Positions 1 to 11,343 of a stretch of 64,000 nucleotides of DNA are shown piece after piece (positions within the stretch are counted from its first letter, which is position 1; every line of letters starts with the position of its first letter). A program made the position numbers and the translations under genes. The DNA is from Cyclospora cayetanensis (lineage: Eukaryota > Apicomplexa > Conoidasida > Eucoccidiorida > Eimeriidae): positions 58,793 through 122,792 of the forward strand of contig NW_020312064.1 of assembly GCF_002999335.1 (NCBI RefSeq), read 5' to 3'. The notes below the pieces were generated by a model that did not search any database, was not told the origin of the DNA, and saw nothing but the letters and a program-made list of their open reading frames with translations.

Positions 1-1
1 C

Positions 2-631
2 CCCAAATTTGGGGAGCCCGACGCCGAGCCTCCTCAAGCAGATTGGTCGACACGATTATCGGGACTAGCAGCAGGAAGAGGACTAGGGGAAGCCTCACTT
101 CAAGGAGCGGAGTCATTTGCTTCTGTCAACATCACAACAACGGAGACGCAGGCGGCGTCCGAAACGATGGAGGCAGAAGGGTCCCCCAGGCAGAGAGTTG
201 CATCTCCAACCAGCGCCACCATCCCTAGATTGCAGGGAAGGCAAACATGGAGACCGAAGGGTCAGGGGCGCAGCTTCGGTCGGCTTTGTAAGGGAACTGC
301 GGCTGCCGGAGGTTGCAGAGGAGATGGAGATCCCTCTACAGCAGCAGCAGCAAAAAAAAAATGGGCACAGGAGCAGCAGATGAAGGAGAAGCAGAGGGAG
401 GCGAGGGAGCTGGAGCGCCAAGCGCGCTCTGTTAAGGAAAGGATCAGAATCCAGAGGCGCAAGCAGCGCGAGGCCAGGAGGCAGCAGAAGAAGGAAAACG
501 AAATGAAGAGCGCCAGAGTACAAGTCATCAAGGATACAACAAAAATTAGAAAGTGGAATAAGCAGGCAAGGAAACAACTGGTCAAAATGTCTCCTGAAAT
601 GATTCGGCAGCTGTACGGAGTGCAGCTCTAG
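2..631 (+). CDS. CGR1: Cgr1/CCDC86-like nucleolar rRNA-processing protein, 3' part
   Basis: The frame is open from base 2 to the TAG at 629-631, so the gene begins outside the window. The C-terminal half is a long charged helix rich in Lys, Arg, Glu and Gln. It starts near KKKWAQEQQMKEKQ and closes with VQVIKDTTKIRKWNKQ followed by RKQLVKM. This order, a basic coiled coil and then a VI(K/R)-x-x-x-K(I/L)-(K/R) motif, is what I know from the Cgr1/CCDC86 family, which acts in the nucleolus in 60S ribosome maturation. The N-terminal 110 residues are low in complexity and do not resemble the family. The first in-frame ATG in the window is at 167, but the open frame upstream suggests the true start lies further left, possibly in another exon. 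The assignment rests on the last 90 residues only. Confidence 0.6.
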   Translation, partial: PKFGEPDAEPPQADWSTRLSGLAAGRGLGEASLQGAESFASVNITTTETQAASETMEAEGSPRQRVASPTSATIPRLQGRQTWRPKGQGRSFGRLCKGTAAAGGCRGDGDPSTAAAAKKKWAQEQQMKEKQREARELERQARSVKERIRIQRRKQREARRQQKKENEMKSARVQVIKDTTKIRKWNKQARKQLVKMSPEMIRQLYGVQL

Positions 632-2076
632 GGGATGCTAAAAAACGCTCGTTTTTCGTTTCCCGTTTCTTCCCTTCTCCCCCACTCCATTTTTTCTTGT
701 TCTTTCAAACTCTTGGGATACCTTATCGAGTGATACACTGCGCACTTTGCACGGAAATAGAGAGCCACAATGGCTTTAGCAAGTAAGAAGCACGCATAGG
801 CACATAGAAACAGGCTGAGGCACAGTGAGCAGAAGAGTTACAAGGTCTCATTGCTTCTCATGAAGCAAAGAGCTTTCCATGGGGGGAAGTGAAGTTCAAT
901 GGGACAAAAGTGCCAAGATAAGGGCTACGTAGCAGTGGAGCAGGACAAGTGCAGTAACACAGGAGCCTACACGGCAGCACTAGTTAGCAATAAGTGCAGC
1001 AGGACGTCATTGTAAATGTCTTGATGCACACCGTTGCGTCAGAAATTTTTATGTATGGCATGTGTGCTTGCCGGTATGGGCAGAATTATAGACAGCAGGC
1101 AGTTGTAGTTAGCCGAAAGGAGCTGTAGAACAAGTCCTCGTGCGTGCTTCTTGTGAAAACCATCTTTGCCTTCTTCAGGTTCGTTGAACTGTTCTCGATT
1201 TGCCGAGTCGGCCAACCAAGGGCGGTGATAGGATTTGTACCGAGAGAGAGTGTTTGTATAGAGGGCCAAACCACGATCACGCGGTTTTGATACAGTAATT
1301 GTGCGTAACAAATTTTAAATAAGATACGATTTAGGGTTATTGATGGTCTCTTCCGTCCTGTTTGTTGCAAAGGTGGGGTTAATGCATGTTGCAGCAATAT
1401 GTGCTGTGGCCGTTGCGCCAAGCTACGTATGTGCGTGTACAGGAAAATGCGGGATGCAAAGGTGCTGCAGCTACTTGCTTCCCGGTTGCACTTTCTTCCT
1501 CTAGCGCAAAACCCTGTACGGGGGAAAGGCAGTTGAACGAGACAAGCTTGAGGGGAAAAGTAGTGGCCTTAAGATTTAAGTAGAGCAAAGGCGTTAAGCA
1601 TCACCTTATGAATAATGCAGGGACGAGCCGCACAGCCTGAAACCCGGAATCAGCTTGGATTTTGTTGTTTAAATCGATGATTCTACTCTTCTTGGCGTTG
1701 GTACCTGCTTTTAGGTGTTGCTTTTGTTACTGTTGACTTTGTTCCTTTCCTCCATTATTGTACATGGATTGTTGGGTTCCACTATTCTCCTCTGTGAACT
1801 TCCTGGAAGCGGTCTTTCGGGTGATATCAGCATTGGCGCTGGTGGTCTCCGCACGGAGGCTCGCCAGCAGTCGCGTAGCCACAAACTCCACTTCATCTTC
1901 ATGAGTAAGAACAAATCAAGTAACACAAGATATGCAGAACCTGGCAGCTGTGAAACCATCAGGTGGGCAAGCTATGAGGTGGGCTAGAAGAAAGGGAAAC
2001 TGTTTATATTGCATGGTTACCTCTGCAAAGGGAGGAACGGATACGGCTCCCTTCATCCCTTGAGTGAGTTTCAGCT
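632..2076. other. intergenic stretch
   Basis: No open frame here has coding character. It lies between the 3' ends of the Cgr1-like gene (+) and the CCDC42-like gene (-), so it should hold both 3' UTRs and terminators. I see no tRNA and no repeat. Confidence 0.5.
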
Positions 2077-5000
2077 TTATGAGGCCTGCGATGCAAGATA
2101 AGTATCCGTACCCTCATCCGACTTGTCAACAGCCATATTGACCGTTCTGTTTGACTTCTGCTTCTTCTTTTCTCCTCTGTTTAGCTGCTCTTCGATTTCT
2201 CTGAAGTCCGTAATGAATGAACGAATGGCAGCTAGGAGCTCCAGTGAGTAACGGCAGCGCCGCTGCAGCTGCAACTTTTCTGTTGTTTCGATCTCGGTCT
2301 TTTCCTGCTTCAGCTTGTGACGCTTGCTCCCCATATGTTCCTTCGCCTCGTGGCTCCCTGTCTCAGCCGCGATGTCTCTACTGGTCGAACCAATCCAAGA
2401 ACAACAGATTAAGGCCACCACTAGGCTTTTTTTAATTTTATCTCTACCGGTATACTTTTTGCGAGTGGTGTACTCGTTTCGCTGCACTCTTCATGCTTGT
2501 GATTACAGATGGTGTATTCATGGCTGGAGTGAACTGGGTGAACCATTTATGCAAACAGGTGGGTAAAAGGGGTTCTTGAGTGCTAGCAGTAGTTTCATTT
2601 TCGCGGCCTCCAATGCCAAAGTAAGCAGGTCCGTCAATAATAATCGCTAGCTATACAAGTAGTCATTTAAGCATGTCCCTGTACGAATGAGAATCGCCTT
2701 TTGGCTGTGCCCATTGTAACCTGACCGTTGCTTTTCCCAAGCAGTACGCCCGTGTTGAAGGCTTGGCCTAGCGGTAGTACAGGTGGCGAACATGTTTTCG
2801 ACAGCGAGGAGGACTTTCTCAAGCTGAAGAGATGTGTTAAAGGAGTCCCTGCTTGCTTCCTCAGCCTTTGCAGAGAGTGCAGCCATCTCTTTCTCAAGCG
2901 CCTCAAGTTCACGCTGATACACAGCAACTTTGTTACTGGCTTCCTGAGACAGTTCCAACAGACATCCAGGTTTAGAAAACAGTGATCCTTCCCGGTCTAG
3001 CTCTACACAGAGTTGGCTCCGCTGCACTGGCTTTTATTGTTGGCTTCGAAGGAAAGAGCACAGCGTGCCTTGAAGGCACCACTAATGCAGGCCTAGCTGT
3101 CAGTAAGTGCGCTGCATCCTCTGCTATGACAAAAACGAACACATTCAAGATAGACGAACAAGGATCTTAGCAGCTTGCGTGCATTTATAATCTTGTAGTT
3201 GTTGCCGGAGGATATCCATCTGGCTGATGGTCTTTTCATTGCTTTGTAGGAGGTTGGAATGCACTGAGGAGAGGACTTCAAACCGCGCAATGATATCTCT
3301 GACGGACAGAAACTCTGAACTCGCTTTAGATACGGTGTTCAGGTAATCGTGAAATTTCTTTACTGAACACGCCAGCATATGAGCAAGCACCAAGCAGGTG
3401 AAATGAACGAACACAGATGCAAAGCGAAACATGATTTCTCAAGCAGGCAAAAATACACATAATACTCTCACTAAACAGCGCAAAAACCAACAACTCTTGG
3501 CTTTTCTTCAAACCGGGGGTAGTAGGTGACACTGGATGATATCATTAGTGCAGCATGAGCTGCTGCTTAGCACTATTCGAAAGTTAGTAGTGTTCTCGAA
3601 ATACACTACGCCGTTTATCTTAGCACACAGGCTGCACTTCTGAAGCCACGCGTTCTAACCACAGGACATTAAAATGAATTTGCTTTTGCAAGTTTTCCAC
3701 CCGACGCCATGATTCGTAGACTTTGATTTCTTTGGCGTAGTACCCATAATGCCCAGCTGGTGTCGTATCTACCCCGTAAAAGGACATACGATCTTGAGCT
3801 TGTGATTCCATCGCGGCGCAGGCAATTTCATCTACAGATAATTGTCTCTTCAATGTGGCTATTTCTTTTTCCTTGATTTGGCTAGTCTCTCTCTCGTTTG
3901 ATGCCCTGCGGTTGGCCCGCGTGGTCTTTTCTTCGTTGGTGTATATGAATTTTTGAAACCTTTGTAGCTGTGCCTTGAGCTGTGCCTGCCGCTTTTGCAG
4001 CTCGGCATCTCGCTGCCGCGCTTTCTCAGCCACCTGAGAAGAAAAGCCCCAAGTATAAGTGCGGGATGATTAGAGCATAAATCGCTGGAACACAGCTAGT
4101 GCAACTCTTTGATAAGTAAAGAAATGGGACCTACGGCCGCAATTTGCTCTCAATGTGTGCATCTGCCTCTACGGTAGTACACGATAATTAGTGCAAAGGC
4201 CAACTGCATGCTCAAAAAGCGGCATGGCAAAGGCATGTTCGAGTACAGCCTGAAGGATATGTGTAGCGTAGGATGATGGGCCTAAGTGCCTCTTATCCCT
4301 GCACGGTGCTTCCTTTTAATGATCCACCCAAAAAGAAGCGCAGCAAGTACAGAGAAAGAAATCACACTCTTCGACCTACAACAGTGTTTCAGAAATAGCT
4401 GTAAGAAGCAAAGGAGGAGGGTGTGAGAATGAAGTATTTCAGCATCAGGGTTGCAATGCCCCAGTTTTCCTCCTTGAGCGCACTTGGGCGTAGGACTTTT
4501 TCTTGAGATCCAGTTCGGCAGAAACGTCGTCGAGCTGGCGTTGCAAATCCTGGGTGGCAGTAAGGATTCCATTTACAGTAACAGCAGAATAAAACTCGGA
4601 CCCAAAAAGCAAAGCAGCACTGGTCACACAAGTGAGAGCAACATGATGGCTTGAGGAATAGAAATAGTGGTTAAGGCAATTCAACTGTAGGCAGCATTGA
4701 ACACCGAGGGATATGAGGAAGCAAGACGTGATGCTCTCGTTGCGGGAAGAGAAAAGGTAACCCAGGAAATCATAAGCGATAGAGATACACAGATGCAACG
4801 CCACGGCCACCGCTAGTCAAGCAGAAGAAAGGAAATACATGCTCTGCTTAACATGGTCGTAGGCCTTATTTGGGTGTGCCTTTACAGGTTTATTCATGGA
4901 TAGAGATTGTTACCTACATCTGTCAAAGTGCATGTGGTTTCGAAATATCCCTACATAGTGACAATACATTTTATTTTTTTGTGTAGCTAGGTAGAAAGCT

Positions 5001-5136
5001 TGCCAACCAGCAGTCTGGCATCATCTGAGGGACTCTCCAAGCCGAGGGTCTGCAACAGGAGGAGTTGCTGTAAATTGTCGCTTCGAAACGAAAGGCCATT
5101 GTTGCCCTCCGACTCCTCCTGGGATGAGGCTGCCAT
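2077..5136 (-). CDS. CCDC42/CFAP73-family axonemal coiled-coil protein
   Basis: Exons read on the minus strand: 5136-5008, 4549-4484, 4033-3790, 3362-3160, about 2943-2700, and a last exon ending at the stop at 2077. The first four junctions join in phase with GT-AG borders. The protein starts MAASSQEESEGNNG and soon reaches DDARLL followed by DLQRQLDDVSAELDLKKK, which is the start of the DUF4200 domain. The core continues with FQKFIYTNEEKTTRANRRAS, then KKFHDYLNTV, then FLSVRDIIARFEVL. These match the landmarks of CCDC42 and CFAP73 (MIA2 of Chlamydomonas): an F-x-x-F(I/L)xEN segment, Y-x-x-(Y/F)L-x-x-V, and a (R)DIIARYE-like segment. A later helix with LQLEKVLLAVENMF and a C-terminal one with LELLAAIRSFITDF also fit. 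The family tethers inner dynein arms or serves sperm-tail assembly, so a microgamete role is inferred. The last splice, from exon 5 to 6, is not settled. Confidence 0.72.
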
Positions 5137-6417
5137 TGATACTAAGCCCTAATGTTTGACGCTGACAAGGCAGCATGAATATCAAAAACTGAAAGCAAAA
5201 CAGAGCGAAATAAGTGCACCTCTGGAAGAATGAACAACATGCAGCACAAGAAACTGCAGAGGCCGTAGAGCACAGTGCATTCATTGAAGATATTTTGATC
5301 AGCTTTAATTGTGCTGCGCCCAAAACACTGCACTTAGCACTTCTTGTTAAGAACCCACTAATCTCTCTATGCAGTGTATGCATTTCTTTGCTGACTCCGT
5401 GGTATACGAGATAGGGTTACCGCCCGTGGCGTGGCCTGAAAAATTTTAACTGAAAGGACTAGTGAAGGTTCTAGCCGTGAAGCTACTGTGCTACTTACAA
5501 ACAGGGGCTGGATTGTCAAAATTTACCGGGGAGAACGGCGAATAGAGTCGGGCAGTGGACTGCGTAGCCGAAGTAGAAAATGGGCAGTCTTGCTCGCCGT
5601 ATAAGTCTTTGTTCATGCCTTGCTTTCCCTTTTGAAATGGTTTTCTGTCTTTTAATGCAGGCCTAAGTCCCTAGCGGTGAGGAGATCCAGGCGTTTGGCT
5701 CTTGTTTGTAGCCACTCACTTCCACAAATAGGCAGCGCCAGACACAAACTCAAGGAGTAAAGGTAGACGTAGTTCTTACTGAATTCATTTAAATGACACA
5801 GCGAAGGTACTTAATCAGAAGGATAAAAATAGTGTAAGGCTGAAAAAAGGCGCTCTCTTCGAAGGTCACTCTAAGGTGACCTCGAGGGAGACTGAATTGG
5901 GCACGACCAATTCGTCGACAAAAGGAAAGAACAAACGCACCTAGAACGCCGTTCATATATCAAGCTTCAGTAGGACGAATTAATTGCAATTAAATAGTAA
6001 GAAATTCATACAGGTCCCGGTGGAGGAAGCAGGGCCCTAACGCCCTGGAGCGGAAGGAGACCACGCAAGCCCCCTGGTGGAGCGGGTGCTGCCGCAGCCT
6101 CAACAGAGGAAAAAGAACAATTGTTGGCCTTTAGCCTTTTGTATCTGAGACCAGTCTGGAACGAATTCTAGTATGCAGGCTGTAATTTCCTCGGCTGAGT
6201 CGTTACTTGCCGTCCTGACTTGTTAGCTCACATAGCAGGGCTTCCAGGGCTTTCTTCACATAGTCCCATTAAAGGGGGGCAATAATCCAAGCAATGAATA
6301 TTTTGGGGTGGAGAGAGAGAGCCAGGGAGAGAACAAGCACCACTGAAAGTTTAGATAGCAGGAGGCAGTGAGAGCTAATCAAGGGACTCTGCCGTGCGTG
6401 GTGCGTAGTCAGAGGAG
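5137..6417. other. 1.3-kb region between divergent flagellar-type genes
   Basis: The start codons of the CCDC42-like gene (-) and AK8 (+) face away from each other across this stretch. I see no convincing coding frame in it. It should contain both promoters, and the shared biology of the two products makes a bidirectional control region plausible. I could not identify a specific motif. Confidence 0.45.
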
Positions 6418-9400
6418 ATGGAGACACAAACGGCTTTCACCAAAAAATGCGAGGACTATGCAGAAAGGCACGGCATTAGAGATCTTATGCGGTCCCTTGC
6501 ACGGCTGCTGGTGATACAGCAGCCAGACGATCCTCTACAGTGCCTCATCGATCACCTGAAGCAGCAGCAGCAGCTCGAAAGCCAGGAGGCACAGCAGCAA
6601 CAGCCGCACCAAAAAGAAGAGGCGCCTTTTCGGCTGGTAATGCTGGGCCTGCCGGGCAGCGGGCGGCGGGAGTTATCTCGACGGTTGGCGGACATGTGCG
6701 ACTTACCCCTTGTCTCTGCGGGAGACCTCTTGAGGTTGCACGCAGAAAAGTTCCCCAATGGAGAAGCTGCGCTGGCACTTACTTCTAAGACCCTCGGTAA
6801 GGCAACCAACAATCAAGCGAAAGGAGCCGGTGGTAGTTTCAAAAACAAAAGCAGAATTGCATCGTCGCAGTAATGTATGACTATTTATCTATCTTAAGAG
6901 TGCTTGGCCATAATTTATCTGTGCTGTCCGGGAGTAGGGGTAAAGCTAGGTAACAAATAGTCACTATTATGGTTATGCAAATTCTAACTTTTCCCCTTAG
7001 TCAAAACAGTGCAAATATAGCTGTATTTGTCCAAATTATGCCAAGGTCCAGTACTTTTAAGATAAATACATAGAGGGGCTTCCAGATTACTAGAGGCATG
7101 AAACTGTAGTGCTGCTTCACATTTTGACAGCGCGAGATGAGCTAGTGATTGACCTAATTACGAAGCGACTAGAGCAACAGCAACTGGAGCACGCAGCCCA
7201 CAGCAGCTGGATTCTGGATGGCTTTCCGCGGACCCGCACACAAGCTGTAGCACTGTTGCAGCTACGACTGTTCCCCGAACGGTGCTGCTTATTGCTACCT
7301 GGAGAGCAGAGAGCCAAAGCTGCTGTGCGTGCTGCCGCTGCCGCCGCAGCAGCAGCACGCACAGAGTCAGCCCGAAGCATGGAAGGGCCACAATTTTTTA
7401 TTAGCACTACTCCAGAATCAGAGAGGCGAGCGCGGCTTCAGTTGACAAGAGAGGCAGATGAGCGTCTGCAGAGCGCATATGCGTAAGTCCCCACCATCTT
7501 ATCGTAAACCTTCAAATAAAGCAACACACCAGACACTAAGGTCTCAAAGGCATGCCATGTTGACGTCTCAGCCATGCAGAGCGAGTACTAGAAGTTTTAG
7601 GGCCTCTTGCAGAGACTGTCCCCGCCGACAGCAGTCAAGAGTTGGTGCTCGACATACTCAAGGTGAATCCATATTTTTCGGGCTTCAAAGTTTCAGGAGG
7701 ATGGTCTGCGAAGCATAGCGTTGTGGTCTATGCTTGCAAGTTAGAGGCGATGACTTTGCTACCGTTTCTTAGATAGGCCCCAAAAAGACGTTGCGTTGTT
7801 CTGTGTGGTGTGAAGCTCCACATGAGCTACTCTACTGGGGCAGGAAGGCGGTTAATATCTGGCTGTAAGTGGTTTTCGTAGACACAGAAATATTCTGTGT
7901 GCTTCATCAGGCGCGATGCGGCATTGAAGGGGACTCTTGGATTCGACGGCTGCCCCCAAAGCTCTGTGTATGTGGCCCCTGATGTCTCCTACTGTCTTCC
8001 CCATCTTGCCGTATGCCGCTGTATTAGGAACAATCTGAAGAGTTTCCTTTCCTGTCTGCAGCATTGTGCTTCAGCTGCTATTGACTCTCGTTGCTTTGTG
8101 TATCTGATTTTGGATGCTCACAGCTACTCTGTGCACAGATGCATTTAATTGGCTAGGCGTGCTAATGAAACGAGCTCTAGTGTTGGATATTACCGGAAGT
8201 CTCTAATTCTGCTTCTCTCAGTGGGCATTCGAGCTTGTCCACATTAGAGCTCTATGTGCCGGCTGAGCAGGCAACGAAATCGATCTTTACTTCGCCCTGT
8301 AGTAAAACGCACTGGATATTATGTATATTCTTTAAAGTTTCGTGTGTTGCAGATCCTTGGATGCTCTGGAAGCGGCAAGTCCACGCAGAGCCGCCTCATT
8401 TCCAACCGTTTTGGAGTGGTGCATGTAGACGTCCGCAAATTGCTGCTGCAGCGAGTAAATCTTTCCTCATGTTTTCTTGCACCAATTTCAGTCTAATCTG
8501 GAAAGACGTACGGGGAAACTTCTAAAGCATGCCCCAGTCTCGAGCTTTTCTTTTGAAAGGAGCTACCACGCTATGCTTAGACACCCGGCGCTGGGCAAGG
8601 GGATGTGAAATGTCTGCATAGCTAGATCCAATACAAGAGCAACAGCAGAGAGTGGTTTAAGGAGGATGAGCTCCGCAGCAAGCGTTTTTGCAGGCCCATG
8701 AGGATGAGGCATGCAGACAGGCTCTAATGGAACTCGAGGCCGGACTAGAGTCTTGTAGGCTTTTAAAGTATACAAAATAATCACATTGAATCTAAAGTGC
8801 TATGTATGGAGTATTGCAACGACCACACAAAAAGCAAGTGTCTGGAATTTGAGTGGTCTGATTTAACGTGCGTTGCGAGAGTCAGCGCATCTATTGTCCA
8901 GGGTACTCAGTTCCTTATTCGCGTTGCTTGGTGTTCCCGCTACAGCTTTCGAGCCAATGTTGGGCCAACTAGTGGCTGACAGATTAGAGGCTGCAGACTG
9001 CGCACGGCGTGGCTGGGTGCTGGAGGGCTTCCCTGAGACAGCGCAGCAGGTGGACTTGCTGAGGCAGCATCGCATAGCACCGGATGGCATTGTTTTCCTA
9101 GAGGTCCCTGAGGTGAACCGTCCCAGAGCAGCAGAAGCGGCTTCACTTTTTCCTTAAGCACCACATCTAAAGAATTTCATTTAGTAACGTGAGGCAGCAG
9201 CACTAGGACTACAGAAGTGCAGTTGATACCAAATGCTAAAATGCCAGTGCAGCAACAGCTACTGGTGTGGGACGATGAGGAAGGTGAAGACTCAGTGACA
9301 AAAACGCAGGCATTATCTTCGCCTCTGTTTTTTGCTGTTGTCGGGGTATGATTCCCCCCAGGGAACGCTAGTGAAGCGAGTGGAGATGAGCAAAAGCCGA

Positions 9401-10277
9401 CAGATAAACGAGCGGGTGACGCAAGGAATGTCCGAAGCAGTGTACACTTAGCTACATGCCTAGCTGGGTGAGAAGCCATGTAGGCGGCTAGCTGAGTTCA
9501 TCGATGCACTGAAGGCTAGGCTTTCAGTGGTGTGCCTGCAGTCATCATACACGGCTAACGTAGATTCCTGCGGTGGAGCAAACGAGGCTAGGAAGGACGC
9601 AGCGCGGCTAGTTGAAATGCGGTGAGTAAGCACTCTAGATTCACCGGTACCATTTGTAGAACTGGCCTCAACCCATAGTGTATCTTGTGCAGCAATATCA
9701 GGAATAAAGCCTCAATTCCCGTATTGATGTGAAGACGCACACATAGGTGAATGAGGTAAAAAGCTTCTTCACATTTGGGAATGATTGCTTTCAGTCTAGC
9801 ACAGATAAAGCGGTGGATCCCCTTCGTTCAACAAGCCTTCCCTGACAAATTTACAACTATTTGGTGAGTGATAGACTTTAGCCAGCATTTTCCTTGTCCC
9901 AAGTGTATGAGGTACTCGGGCAGCACGTTGCTAGCCAGCATAGAGCGTCACTAAATTGTCGTTGCTCTGCTATTTTATATACCCGGCTTAACATAGAAGC
10001 TGAAAAGCCTGATTGGACTGGAGTATTCAAAGCGCAGGCAGATCCGTTTCTGCTTTTGTCGTCTACAGCGCCGACGATGCAGTTGCTGTCGAGTCCGTGG
10101 CCCAGAGAATTTTAGAATTTCTTTCCAGGTAATTTTAAATCACAAAGACGTACGCTTGTGTATGCATTATCAGGAAGGTATGGATTATCTGGCATAAGAC
10201 AAACTGTAAACCGTTGCATACACTCAAGGCCCTGGGAATGTTTTATAGCGATCAACTTAACAATGTTGCAGACGTAG
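6418..10277 (+). CDS. AK8: AK8-type tandem adenylate kinase
   Basis: There are twelve exons: 6418-6796, 7131-7482, 7572-7662, 7911-7967, 8353-8454, 8694-8767, 8902-9112, 9362-9415, 9464-9621, 9795-9863, 10033-10128, 10229-10277. They join in phase to give about 563 residues; human AK8 has 479. The N-terminal segment YAERHGIRDLMRSLARLL, followed by a DDPLQCLIDHL motif, is the AK8-specific lead-in, a dimerisation-like helix. Kinase domain 1 has GLPGSGRRELSRRL in place of a P-loop, and later SWILDGFPRTRTQA. Domain 2 has the canonical GCSGSGKST, then GWVLEGFPETAQQVDLL and GIVFLEVPE. AK8 acts in motile cilia in nucleotide exchange. The Lys of the first P-loop is Arg, so domain 1 may be weak or only structural. 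An Ala-rich tract interrupts domain 1 after the nucleotide core. The last three exons align less well, and the acceptor at 10033 is a weak AAG. Confidence 0.82.
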
Positions 10278-11343
10278 AAAAGGCCACAGCGAGCCCCATG
10301 AGATCGACGCTGCTATACAGTTGGTTTTTTGCCTTGTGTCCAGCCACCGCATGCCTCCTTTACGATATAACTAGACCAAGGGATTCCTACGACAGCATCA
10401 ACTGCAAATTCGAATCTCAAGCCTCCGGTACTGTGCCTTCCCTCCTTCAGGCCCTCTGAATCTTTCATTTTGGGGGCGTGCAATGTTTTTTTACCTGACA
10501 CCGCACGTTGTGCATTGTACTGGGGATATGCTGGCTTTCGAAGGACCTCCACAAACTCCCGGGGCCGTTGCTTAGAGAATTAGGCGCCTAGGGGACACAA
10601 TAGGTTCAATCTACTTCTAATTCCCCTTATTTTTGCGTAGCGGACGCTGATAGCTGCAGTCTTTGAGCTTAAACCCCACAGCCGAAATTCACGTTGAAGT
10701 CGTAGAACCAAGTGTGGGCACAGAAGGAAGAGACCAATTCATTCGATTAAGCCTTAAGGAAAACATATGCTGTTAAGGCTTTCACGGCGTAGTTCAGCGT
10801 GTAGGAATCTGGAACTAGAGTAGGTATTGCAGCGTTTCTGCTAGTAGACCGGTTGGTTCGTCCGTTTGAGGGACAAGCGCTGTAAACGGGATCCTGGTTG
10901 TCTCCGGAGCGAAGGGCTGAAATGCTGATCCGTATACAATTTAATGCCGGTTTTGAATTCCAATAGCCTCACAACATTGGTATTCAGATTTTGTTCCCCC
11001 GTATGTGTTTTCTTTCGCATAGAGTTTACATTTTGTTTCTGTGGCAGTACGAAGGGCCCCCCTTCTCCTTGGGTCCTCCGTGCAGGAGCCTCTCTGCAGG
11101 GGTTCCACTCCGCCAGTCACAGCTAGTACGGACCATAAAATCTAAACAGCGGGAAAAAGTAAACTTTGAGATCCAGTCAGTGCCTTTCCTCTCTACTTTA
11201 GGGTCTTCCGATGTTGCAGCAGTACAAGGGGCTTACTGGATTAGCATTACGCTGTTGTTATCATAGCACTGACCTCTGAAGCCTGAATCTACCATCGACT
11301 ACCACCAAGACTTGTGGGTCCATCTGCTGCATGGGGGCCCCAA
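10278..11343. other. intergenic stretch
   Basis: It contains only short open frames without coding character. It holds the AK8 3' flank and the upstream region of the EF-Ts gene. I see no RNA gene. Confidence 0.5.

Noticed and set aside
1..14. Perfect 14-bp palindrome CCCCAAATTTGGGG
   Set aside because: It lies in an open coding frame at the window edge and nothing else supports a function.
113..577. Minus-strand 154-codon frame over the Cgr1-like gene
   Set aside because: Leu/Cys-rich antisense shadow of a Lys/Arg/Gln/Glu-rich helix.
8600..8690. Possible extra exon in AK8 before 8694
   Set aside because: No splice pair in phase was found; exons at 8454 and 8694 join directly in phase 0.
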